From assembly GCA_029747015.1 (NCBI GenBank), contig JAKOGI010000005.1, positions 796,191 through 860,190 of the forward strand: a stretch of 64,000 nucleotides of DNA, written 5' to 3'. Of this stretch, positions 21,190 to 31,436 are shown one piece after another. A program made the position numbers and the translations under genes. Below the pieces are notes generated by a model, which was given only the letters and a program-made list of their open reading frames with translations, was not told where the DNA came from and did not search any database. Source of the stretch: Carnegiea gigantea (lineage: Eukaryota > Streptophyta > Magnoliopsida > Caryophyllales > Cactaceae). Positions within the stretch are counted from its first letter, which is position 1. Every line of letters begins with the position of its first letter.

Positions 21190-22395
21190 TATGAGAGCGG
21201 GTGATTGAGAGAAGGTTGAGAAAGGATATTGTGATATCAGAGAACCAATTTGATTATATACCGGACAGGTCGACCACAGAGACGATTTATCTCCTTAGAA
21301 AGCTCATGAGATTGTATAGAGATAGAAAGGTAAATCTCCATATGGTATTCATTTACCTGAAAAACGCGTATGATAGAGTTCCGCGTGAAGTATTATGGAA
21401 ATGTTTGGAAAATAAAGGAGTGTCATCAATGTATATTCGAGTTATTAAAAATATATATGAAGGAGGCAAAATAATTATTAGGACGCCAGGAGGAGTTACT
21501 AATGACTTCCACTTTAGTATGAGCCTGCATCAGTGTTCAACTTTAAGCCATTTTCTCTTCACTCTAATTATGGATGAACTTATAAAAGGGATTCAAGATG
21601 AGTTACCATAGTGTATGCTATTCGTATATAACATTGTTCTTATTGATGTGACCAGAGAAGGAGTTAATGACAAGTTGGAGCGATAGAGACATACACTAGA
21701 GTCAAAAGATTTTAGAATAAGCATATCGAAGACTGAATACCTATATTGTTGTTTCAATGGGAGGGAAGATGCCGGGAGAAAGTCACCATTAATGAGATTA
21801 CAATACCAAAGATCGAGAAGTTTAAATATCTAAGCTCCATCATCCAACAACAAGGAGATGTTGACAAAGACACTAACTAGTGCATGAAAGTGTGTTGACA
21901 AAAACGGAAGTAGGTTTCAGGTATGCTGTGTGATAAGAGGATGCAGGTGGGACTAAAAGGCAAAGTTTATCATATGATAGTTAGACTTACTCTGTTGTAT
22001 GGGTCGGAGTGTTGATCTATAAAAAAGACGCAGGTTCAAAGGTAGCAGAGATGAGGATGATTAGATGGATGTATGGTTGTACGAGATTGGATAAACTTAG
22101 GAATAGAGTAATCAGACACTTAGTTAAAGTGGCTCCCATTGAAGATAAGATGAGAGAATCAAGACTCAAATAGTTTGGCCATGTGAACAGAAGGAGTGTA
22201 GATGTCCCAATGAGGAGATGTGAAAGGATTAACGTTCCCGATAGCAAAAGAGGTAGGGGACGATCAAAGAAGAGTTTGGACGAGGTGATTAAAGAGGACT
22301 TGAAAGTTGTAGGGCTGACAGAGAACATAGCTCATGATAGGAGATAATGGCGGGATAAGATTAAGACCTTAGATTTTAGAGAGTTGGCCTTGTAG
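21190..22395 (+). pseudogene. Decayed LINE (non-LTR) reverse transcriptase
   Basis: Plant LINE reverse transcriptase motifs are readable in order on the + strand: ERRLRKDIVISENQF, PDRSTTETIYLLRKL, HMVFIYLKNAYDRVPREVLW and MDELIKGIQDELP. After an in-frame stop at 21609-21611 come fragments of the catalytic region and the downstream LYGSECW, MRMIRWMYGCTRLDKLRN, RWRD and DFRELAL-type text. Stop codons and frameshifts break the frame repeatedly. The usual FADD at the active site reads as a degraded FVYN-like sequence, so the enzyme is dead. The endonuclease region upstream is absent, so the copy is 5' truncated. Confidence 0.85.
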
Positions 22396-22654
22396 CTATT
22401 ATTCGGAGTGCGCAGTTTGTCTGCAGGTTATGAATACCTTTGGAAAGAAACATTTGATGCCTACCGTCGTATGTTAAGGTATGGTACCTTCCTTTGCTAT
22501 ATTACACTTATGTTTACATAGTTTCCGTCACCTGATTTATTAGTATTTATTAGTTTACTCTCTACTACTTATCCTTAGTTTTATCCTTTTTTCATAAAAA
22601 TATTTTTACAAAATCTTTCTTTTATAAAATATTTTTCACGAATTCTTATTTGGT

Positions 22655-22775
22655 GGGTCTTCTAGAATGAGCCTCTCTACGGGTAGGGATGTCAGTAGAG
22701 GTAAGGTTGCCTACATCTGAATCTTCCCAGACCCCGCAAAAATGGGACCTACACTGAGAGGTGTTGTTATTGATA
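22655..22775 (+). mobile_element. Au-like SINE
   Basis: The text GAGCCTCTCTACGGGTAGGG, GGTAAGGTTGCCTACATC, CCCAGACCCC and a TGTTGTTATTG end match the layout of the plant Au SINE body and tail. It lies about 260 bp after the LINE fragment. No TSD was fixed. Confidence 0.65.
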
Positions 22776-25700
22776 TTTATGATATTGTATTTTGTGAGTC
22801 AAATTTCATTATGTGATCTTGAGATAATGATACCCATAAGATTTGTAGGGATCATGTATGAAAAATTAGAAATTTAACTGTTGTTACGCATATTTGCTAA
22901 AACTGCAAAATTTTTTCAAGGGCTGAACTGTTTTGCAAGGCCTTGAAATCAGCTGAATAGACTATTTCCTTATTTGGTGGCAACGGTTACTTACCAAAGG
23001 CTGTATTATCCTTGGCTGTAAGTATTCAAGCATCTTGGAGGCTGAAAAAGACACAGAAAAGGAAATACACAAGAAGAAGAAAAGATAAGTGCTACACTTG
23101 CAAATCAAGAGGAGAAACCTTAGAGGAGTTTAAGCTTACATTGACATACTTATTTTGTTCTTTACTAAAGAAATGTATCTTATAATTATTATCTTTCTTT
23201 GTATTGGGTTAGGTAAATTAGTCGGAGAGTCGACTACCCAAGTACGGTTGACGAGTAATGCGTATGTTGAGACACCTAGAATTGTAGGGGTCAACTTGTA
23301 GGTTGTACGATTAGTGAATTGTGTGTAACTGACTGGCTTAATAAAAGAAAGAGGTTCAAAATTGCATCGGCAAGGGGCGCCTGTGGGTAAAGAACTAGGT
23401 GTTCCCGAACCTCTATAAATAACGTGTTTTGTCTACATTTGTTTTTCCACATTTTTATTTTGATTATTTTGTGACTTCGATCATCATCTTATTCAACCAC
23501 TTTAGGTTGATTTAACTAGCCAAAACCGGATCAGTATCTTCTTTTTGAATTTGAGATCAAATTGTGACTAAAACTAAACTACAAACTCTAAGTGGACATT
23601 AGCTCTTTGAATATGATTTATGCTAAAAGACGAATATTTTCGACAAAAACTTGTACCAGTTACATTTCTACTTCACACATGTAGCATTATATTAACAGGC
23701 TAAGTCTGGAAAATATAAGCATGCGTGTTAGCCATTAATTTTCTCGAGCAAGAGACTTATTTCATCATTTTGTGTCTATCAGCTGAATTTGTGATGTGAA
23801 TATCATATGACTTCTAATCAATTTATTTACTTTTATTTTTCTAAAAGAACACTTGACCTTTATGAAATTTTAGTTTGATTTCTATGTAGTATTTGCAATT
23901 AATAACACCATATTCACTCCTTAGGTCCCTATAGTGGATAATCATATTCTTTACACACTACATCCTCAAAAAATATATTCAATACAATATTGTTAATTAA
24001 TTTTTAAAAGAGATAAAAGAGTTTCAATATTAATTGTAATACAAAGACCTTATTTTAAGACTTTTATTTTGAAAAAAATAAGGACAATTATTTAAAACTG
24101 AGGGATTACTAGACAGCTGCTAGTAAGTTCAATTGCATTAACTTTTAATTTGAAATGTTCGTAATATTAGTCCCGTTAATCATGCTAATCCCTAGGTCAT
24201 GTCTTCCTTACGATTTGAGACAGACAGATAAAAAGACAAAAAATAAAGTTAAAGAAAAGGAAATGTGAGAGGAAAGGAGATTTTCCCCCTTTTGTTTTTG
24301 TGTGGCTTTGAGACTTGAGATGAGCGGCCTGACATTTCAGGTGAGCCATCAGAGAATACTATAGTAATAAATGCTGCCCTTTAAAATAGTTAAAGTCACA
24401 TATAGGTTATCAAAAGTAATAAATAATTAGATATATTTTATTTTTTTCTCTACCAAAATTATTGTAACATGTTAATGATATTAAAAATACTAGAAAATTG
24501 AAAGATTATAATCAGTAATTAAAAATTTGGTGAAAAACCTTCATTATATATTATATTTTACTAAGATGTCTAGAAAACGGTAACAAAAAGAAACATAATT
24601 CTCCTTGTCATTGATATATAAAAAAATATCAATAATTTTTTAAATTAAATTTTACATGACTAACTTATACGTTATACAGTGATCAAAGCCAAGGTAGCTA
24701 TTTATTTAATTTAGTTGAAAAGCTATTAAAGGTTAGTAAATTTTATTATATTCTAATAAGCTCAACTTTTAAAATTATGTTTACCAAGTTTAATATTATA
24801 TATATCAAGTAGTTCTATGACTTTTACTTTGCTTTTACTACCATGTTATTTAAAGTGATTGGTTTGTATCCCAAAAAAAACATGATAGTTCGATTGTTAT
24901 AAGTTTTTTATTATCACCATCTATTATAATGTGCCTGATTATAATTTACATTGATAATATAGTTATAATTAAAACAAAAATTAGATAAATACTAAAAGAT
25001 AATACTTGCATCATACGGGTGGTCAAAAGCTAGTTTTGCATTAATAGAAATAGATTTAAATATTTTGGTTTTTCTTTAAATAATGACATGGGTTTGACGC
25101 TTGTAAATTTAAAAAATTTGTGCTGGGAGAGTTCTATCTTAAATAAGCTACCAGTAGCTTGATTCTAGAAAATAAATGCCCAGGGAATTAAAAAAAAAAA
25201 AAGTTCAAGAATTTTTATATTATACTCATATGAGTACGTATCCCTATGAGTTATAAAAACATACACATTATATAATAAATATATGTATGTAAGATTACTA
25301 AAATAGGACATGTGATTTCTTAGAGTATTACATTATGGGGTATCGAAATTCGACCACCATCAATTTCTAACCAGCTTTTCAACCATTTTGAACAGTGTTT
25401 ATATAGACCTTAATTTGTTACCTAATTAGTTAGAGACAAATCTTTTGTAGGCATATGTATGTCATGAAGCGAATTTAGGTCTGAAAATTTAAATCATCGG
25501 ACATTTATTGAATTAAGAGTAGCCTATATATAATTTTGATTAACAAATTAACTAAAATTAGCATTGTGAACAGGTTATTGCAAAATTGTCTTGCACAAAA
25601 AAATTTGCATAGGTAACTATTAAACATATGCAAGGGTTACCCATATGTCGGATCCTTTCTTTTTTTTCCCCTTCTTTCCATTTGAAAATTAGTCTAAATT

Positions 25701-26353
25701 GATTTGCTACTAGGTATCGTATCACAAATACATTTAGTACTACTAATCAGGTCATGTTGTTTTGAACTTATTTTTGTTAAATTTATTTGGACTGACATTA
25801 TCTGAATTAAATTGAACTTACTTTTGTTAAATTGAACTAATCTCCGGTGAATTAAACTAAATAAAATTGAACTTATTCTTAAGCTAATAATTTGAAGAGA
25901 ACAGGCTTAATAGTTTTGAATAAAGAAAATGCAGGTGGTAGAAGGTTTTTATTTCATTGTCTCAATAATATTGCGCCATTACAAGAAAATATTGAATATA
26001 TATTAATATATAGAATGGCCCCATTGATTTTGCTTTATTTTCCCTTAAATAATTAACTAAGATCTTAAGTTTAAATTTTATAAATGGAAATTTGCTACAT
26101 AGGGAGTGCTCTAGCTAGCCTTTGCCGGGGAGTAAGTAATGTCTATATTCTAACCATCGCAATCTACTGATTGCCAGTCTTATTAACTATTGTCTTTAGA
26201 ATTTATCACCAGTCACCATTAATTAGTGTTTGACAATGACGACCAAAACATATTTTGTCAACGTAAATGCAGATCATAAAGTACCAAAAACCCGTAATAT
26301 CTAGAATTAGCGAATAATGTCATTCATATATTATGCGTCCAAAACATATATTC
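22776..26353. other. AT-rich intergenic DNA without recognised genes
   Basis: No open frame with a recognisable domain was seen. The part at about 23200-23560 is less AT-rich and includes a TATA-like CTCTATAAATAA after a CCCGAACC motif. It might be a piece of an old LTR, but no termini were found. The rest is AT-rich spacer. Confidence 0.5.
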
Positions 26354-26574
26354 TGTTAAGTTTTTTTTTTTAATCAATTGGGTTTTCAACAAAGAGTTAT
26401 ACATATAAATTCAAATGAGTCTTCAATGCAAAACTCATTGGCAATAGGTGGAGTAACTTACAAGCTTATATATATGCTCAAACCATTTAATTTTATCAAT
26501 GTGGAACAACATCTACTTTTATATTCTTTGCATATTTATCAATGTGGGACAATACCCACTTTCATACTCTAACA
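26354..26574 (-). repeat. LTR-like terminal segment, TRIM-like family copy 1
   Basis: In minus orientation it begins TGTTAGAGTATGAAAGTGGG, carries GTTTGAGCATATATATAAGC, and ends in ACTTAACA. The same family recurs at 53512-53731, 53933-54106 and 56636-56812. The PBS-like TGGTGTCAGAGC and a purine tract lie on its internal side, supporting an LTR rather than a DNA-transposon origin. A short piece near the start is duplicated. Confidence 0.7.
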
Positions 26575-26679
26575 CGCTCCCTCACATGTGGGATACTAAT
26601 AAGGCCTAACAAGTGTACACAATTTTAACCAAATGGGGACAGTGACAAATCAAAGTAGAGCAATCTTGCTCTGACACCA

Positions 26680-28661
26680 TGTTGCTCTAGAATAGTCATC
26701 TACAATAGTGAGGAAGTATTTATAACCATTATATGTAGCATACTTGTAAGCTCCCCAAATATCTACATGTATAAGCTCAAAAATTCTTGAAACTCTAGTA
26801 TTGCTTAAAGGAAATAGCTGTCTATGTATTTTTGCTTTTGAACAAATGGAGCATATAGAATTGTGCTTCTCTTTATTACAAGGTAAGCCAAGGCACTTCA
26901 ATTTGTCAAAGGATAAGTGTCATAATCTGAAATGCCAAGATTCTGCTTCAGAAAAGGTGTAGCTCAAATGAAAGATAGGCTAACTGATGCTAGGAGAGGA
27001 ATCAGTCTGCTTTGCCAAAGAGTCATTGCTTGCTTTTCCTGTGCTATCATTATCCTGCACATGGTCGAGACCGCCTTGGCTTTACCAAGGGCTACTTCCT
27101 GTGATGTGCGCCCCTGAAGAACATAATCAGTCGAAGAGAAAGTAATTAGCTTTCCTACCTATTTGTTTGCACAACTTGTGGACAGACAATAGGTTAAATT
27201 GAAAATCTAGAACATGTAGTACATTAGGTAATACCAAGGTGGGAGTCAATTACACTGAACCGATGTGAGCAATTCTTGATTGTTTTCCATTTGGCATTGT
27301 AATAAACCCAGGATTTCTAAGAGGTTGTAGTGAAGAAAAAAGGTGTGAATGAGCTGTGATGTGGGCACTTGCACCACTGTCTATAATTCAAGTAGTATTA
27401 TCAAAAGACGTAGCAAAATAGAACCTGTTGTTATCTGCCATAAATCATGTCCCAATAAAAGAGGCTCGATGGCTATTGTCGGAGTTGAAGCAGTTGTTGG
27501 TACTACTCTGTATTCAGTGTGGGCAAGGAGACTGCAGGTGAGTGGTGGGTTTCAGTCCTTGTTGCTTGAACATCCTCCAACCAAGAACCGTCTTCTTGTT
27601 CTTGGGTGATAGACGCTGCAACTCTCTTGCTGCTTTATAATCTGTGGCCTGGAGGATATCTATGAATTTGTAGCACTTTTGAACTGATGCCCTGGGATTT
27701 CACAATGGTCACACAATGATGTTTTTCTGGAACCAGGGTTCTTGCCATATGCAGTGTTGTTTCGAACAACACCATAGCCAAAATTGTGACCAGGATTCCT
27801 AGCTATTGCCGTTACCTCCATATCTAACATTCTTTTTCCATAGCCATTATGGTTTCCCATCATAATAGTAGAATCTTAACCAAAATTGTTAGAGAAATTG
27901 AAGTTGGTGTTTAATGCAGCAGATTGTGGCATAATGTGAAAGACATCTTCCTTTGATGCTCTACTTGAAGAAGCATGTAATATGCTTCACTGACTTTAGG
28001 CGAAGGCCTAGATATCGATATATTTCCTCTTACAGTTTTATAAACATCATTCAAACCCACAAGAAGCTGAATTAACTGCTCTCTTTCCCTCATTTTATGA
28101 ACTGCAATGTAAGTTGCACAACTAATTCCACAAGAACATGTAGGAGTAGGCAACATTGAATCATGTTCATCCCACAATTTCTTAATCTCAGTAAAATAAG
28201 TAGCAATGTCTCGATTACCTTGAGTGATTGAGTATGAATCTCTCTTTAGTTGGAAGAGCTTCGTGCCATCAGATTGACCATAACGCTGTTCAAGATCAAT
28301 CCATATTTGCCTCGATGAGTCTGAGAACAATATACTATCAGAGATGTTCTTCTCTACTGCATGAAGGAGCCAGGAGATTTACCATCTTATTGCATCTGTC
28401 CGATTCTGGAAATAATAGTAGAGTCAGACTGGGCTGAGAGCAAGTCCCAAGAACAAATCCTAATTTGTTCTTCGTAATAAGGGCAATTTCTATAGATTTT
28501 TTCCAGGTTCCATAATTCTTGTCATTCAACAACTCATTAATAAGAATGCTGTTGGGATTATCAGAAGGATGTAAGAAAAGAATGCGTGAAGGATCTACAA
28601 CTTGAGGCGTTGTATTTGGAACAACATTGTTCACAACTATTTCATAGCTTTGGGTAGCCAT
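26680..28661 (-). pseudogene. Copia gag, protease and partial integrase, broken
   Basis: Reading begins MATQSYEIVVNN with LNDKNYGTWKKSIEIALITK, the start of a copia gag, at 28661. A frame change near 28335 leads to a second gag block (IWIDLEQRYGQSDGTKLFQL). A zinc-knuckle segment (CDHCEIPGH) follows at about 27700. A protease core, IDSGASAHITAHS, lies near 27360-27400, with TGA in place of the usual Trp codon before it. The pre-integrase knuckle and integrase start (LIHVDIWGAYKY, IVDDYSRATW) end at 26680. Several stops and frameshifts make it non-functional. Everything downstream of the early integrase is missing. Confidence 0.85.
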
Positions 28662-28700
28662 GAAAGAAGAATGAAAAAGAAATCAGATAAACCGTAGCTA

Positions 28701-28712
28701 GCTCTGATACCA
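28701..28712 (-). other. Primer binding site (initiator tRNA-Met type)
   Basis: The minus strand reads TGGTATCAGAGC, the standard plant copia PBS, directly after the CA end of the 28812-28713 terminal segment. Confidence 0.8.
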
Positions 28713-28812
28713 TGAAAAATAAAAGAAGAAAAACAATACAGAGAAAATATTGCTCATTTGTCTGGAAATTTTATCAAGATTTCCTCTGTATTGTTTTCTT
28801 CTTCTATTTTCA
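28713..28812 (-). repeat. 100-bp TG...CA terminal segment with long internal inverted repeat
   Basis: The arms at 28713-28747 and 28781-28812 are near-perfect inverted copies (TGAAAATAGAAGAAGAAAAC at one end, its complement at the other) around a loop of about 33 nt. As it sits next to the PBS it may be a very short LTR, or the end of a longer one. Confidence 0.6.
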
Positions 28813-31154
28813 TATTCTCACAAGTCACATATTTAAGCACGTGAATTATACATACATAATTTAAACTTATCTATGTGATAGATACACATGAACCGAAAAG
28901 TATTACGTAAATTATGAGACTGTATACTATCAAAAGTATAATATAGATTGCGGATATAATGTAATTGCAAATATTGCTATATTCTAAATTCAATTTACGG
29001 ATCGTGTGGAGTTAGAAATATAGATTGAGTATGATATAAACATATCCGGGGGGGGGGGGGTTAGAGATGTAGGTATCAGGAATTCTCATTAGTGGTAGGT
29101 ATCTATGATAGAACCCAGGACATGTATATGATAAGCATAAAATGTGGCGGGATGATATCAAATAGAATAAGAGACTTGTCAATAGCAAATATGTCCATCA
29201 GGATATGCCCTAAGTAACTTATACATGTGATTTTGGAGCAATATATTCTGGCCTTTATCCCCCAAAAAGTATACATGCCACTCAGTTATTTTATTGCATG
29301 TATCTAAAAAAAAAAAGTGAAAATTTCACACAATAATTACCCCATGCTATTTCATACTGACTGACTTCCAATAATTCTACCACATTGAAAATTGGACCAT
29401 ACACAGCCCAACTTGTACATGTAATTGGTAAAAAAAAAAAAAAAAAAAAAGGGTTTCCATCCTTCTGGAAAATTGTCTCATATATTCACTGTTTATATTT
29501 TTATGTTACTCATGAATAGTTAAAATACAGTCACCACTTAGGAAACAATTGTATTTTTTGACAAAGAAATGAATTTGACCTTGTCTTTACATACAATTTG
29601 GTAAAAAAGCCCAAAAAAAGGAAAAAAAGGTCATAATAAATAAATACCTGAAATAAATAAGGAAAGTATTTGAGAACTTTATAGGTAGCCATTGGGCAGG
29701 AAGTGTACATGCTAAATTTGTGAATGACCTAAACACAATAATTGAGATTTTCACGTGGGCTTCTAATTTGGGCTCAGCCCAAAAAACTTTTTTCAGAGAT
29801 GTGGGGAAAAAACCCATTTCTGACACCCACTGAACAGTATAGCGCATGATTGACCAAATCTGGCATATGTATGAGGGAAGAGTCACTGTTCTCTCTCTAC
29901 AAACTAGTATTTTTATGCATGGGATGTGGATTTTTGTGCTGTATAACTTTGTCATGACTGTAATATATGGTCATGATATATATAGAATATGAGTTCAGAT
30001 GATTTATTACTGTGAAAGTCATGCGTTACACTTATGGGCCTAACTTGGTATGAGTAGACCTACGTACGTACTTAATGTATGTACTATCCAGCCATTCAAT
30101 GACTTAGGAGCAAACAAAGTAATAAGGAAGTTTCTGAGGGTAGGTTATTTTTTTTTGGGGTCTTGGATGCTTTATTTTATTGGAGTCGAGCTACTGTTGA
30201 TCAATGAAGAGTAGAACTCTCTCATCGCAAATTTTTTTCATTTATAAGATTCGAATCTAAGCCCTTACTTAAGGGGAACAAGCTGGTATCAAACCACTTG
30301 AATCAATCTGTGTTAGTTGAGCGCAATATTGTATAAGGTTTGGTTGTCTTAGATGTGGTCATTTACCCCCCCCTTTTGTTGATGGTCAATTAATGGGCCT
30401 TAGGACTTGATGGATTGGCTATCAGGAATATGAGGAGTGACAACTCCAAATTCAAAGGTGGCAAAAATTGAGGTTCTTATCATGTTCATGTTAGATAAAT
30501 CGGATAATTTTTAAAATTGAGACAAAATATTTATAACTATAACTGATTTTTATCAAATCCAACAAATTTAGAGAATTGGACCGGATAAAATTTTACGAGT
30601 CTTATTCTAGATGAATGCTCTAGATTCCACAGTCCACACTATCAACTCAGTGGAATTGTGTTAGTGTAGAAGAGAGAATGAGAGTGTAGGCAATTCTCCG
30701 ACCTATTTTAACTAGACCTTCTTTAAGAATAATTGTCATTTTGGACCTATTGACATTATTTTACAAGTTTCTTAACCATAATGTGGAATGCTTTACTTTG
30801 GGTATTTTGGACGCAACCCACCCTTGATGTATTTGTATATGGGCACGGATTTCATATGCATCTCGCAAATAAACACCTATCTGTAACTCTATGTTTGATT
30901 TCATGATGCTACTGTAACAATATATTACGTTTGGTTTCCACAAAAACAAAAAATATTTTACAAGTATTCTTCTACCAAAAATAAATATATTATTGATTTT
31001 CATGATAATCCGTCACCAGAGTGTCATGATATCAGAATCTAGAAAGATTTGACATTGGTTTTGTAAGACGTTACTCATTTTCCCCCTTCCTAGACACTCC
31101 GTGCAAAGAATTTAGTTTTCTGGTTAAAGATTCTACGTGCGAATTGAGGGGGAG
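28813..31154. other. AT-rich spacer between two retroelements
   Basis: No gene was recognised. There is a 12-G run near 29049, a 20-A run near 29431 and a PBS-like TGATATCAGAATC near 31028. The final bases (TTGAGGGGGAG, 31144-31154) look like a polypurine tract just before the copia 5' LTR. Confidence 0.5.
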
Positions 31155-31387
31155 TGTTAGGAAATAAATAATTGTATAGATTTTATTATTTGTTATTATT
31201 TGTGTTTCCTATTTCTATGTAACTAGAATTGTCATGTTTCCTTATTATTGTATGGCTAGGAGTCTTAGGCGGCAAGCTGATCAAACCCTTGGTGTATATA
31301 ATATTGCATGTACACAGCAGAATGGAAGAGGAAGAGGAATTGTCTATATACAAATTTATTCAATCATATCTCTCCTCTTTTATTTCA
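31155..31387 (+). repeat. Copia 5' LTR
   Basis: 233 bp, TG...CA. It contains GGTGTATATAATATTG (about 31291-31306) as a probable TATA region. Identical by eye to the copy 4723 bp downstream. Confidence 0.95.
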
Positions 31388-31399
31388 TGGTATCAGAGC
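31388..31399 (+). other. Copia primer binding site
   Basis: TGGTATCAGAGC, complementary to the 3' end region of initiator tRNA-Met in the usual copia manner, immediately after the LTR. Confidence 0.9.
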
Positions 31400-31436
31400 A
31401 AGGTTATCAAAATTATCAAGTTCATATTTTTCAATC

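Larger units (their letters stand above)
26354..28812 (-). mobile_element. Chimeric retroelement: copia 5' half joined to a TRIM-like internal region and LTR, flanked by TSD TATTC
   Basis: On the minus strand the order is: TG...CA terminal segment (28812-28713), PBS TGGTATCAGAGC (28712-28701), copia gag, protease and integrase start. Then comes an abrupt junction near 26679 into TGGTGTCAGAGC, a 105-bp internal stretch, a purine tract GAGGGAGCG, and an LTR-like segment (26574-26354). That last segment belongs to the repeat family found in the SEP introns. TATTC flanks both outer ends (26349-26353 and 28813-28817). Reverse transcriptase and RNase H are absent. The two terminal repeats differ from one another, which is abnormal for an LTR element. 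Confidence 0.65.

Noticed and set aside
27349..27609. + strand open frame in the chimeric element
   Set aside because: Antisense to the decayed copia protease, whose active-site text is readable on the minus strand.
30230..30310. tRNA-like ATTCGAATC word
   Set aside because: No cloverleaf partner stems around it; it looks like a transposon remnant.
31308..31436. Earlier ATG for the copia polyprotein inside the LTR
   Set aside because: It lies in the LTR/PBS region. The first ATG after the PBS (31437) gives the usual gag start.
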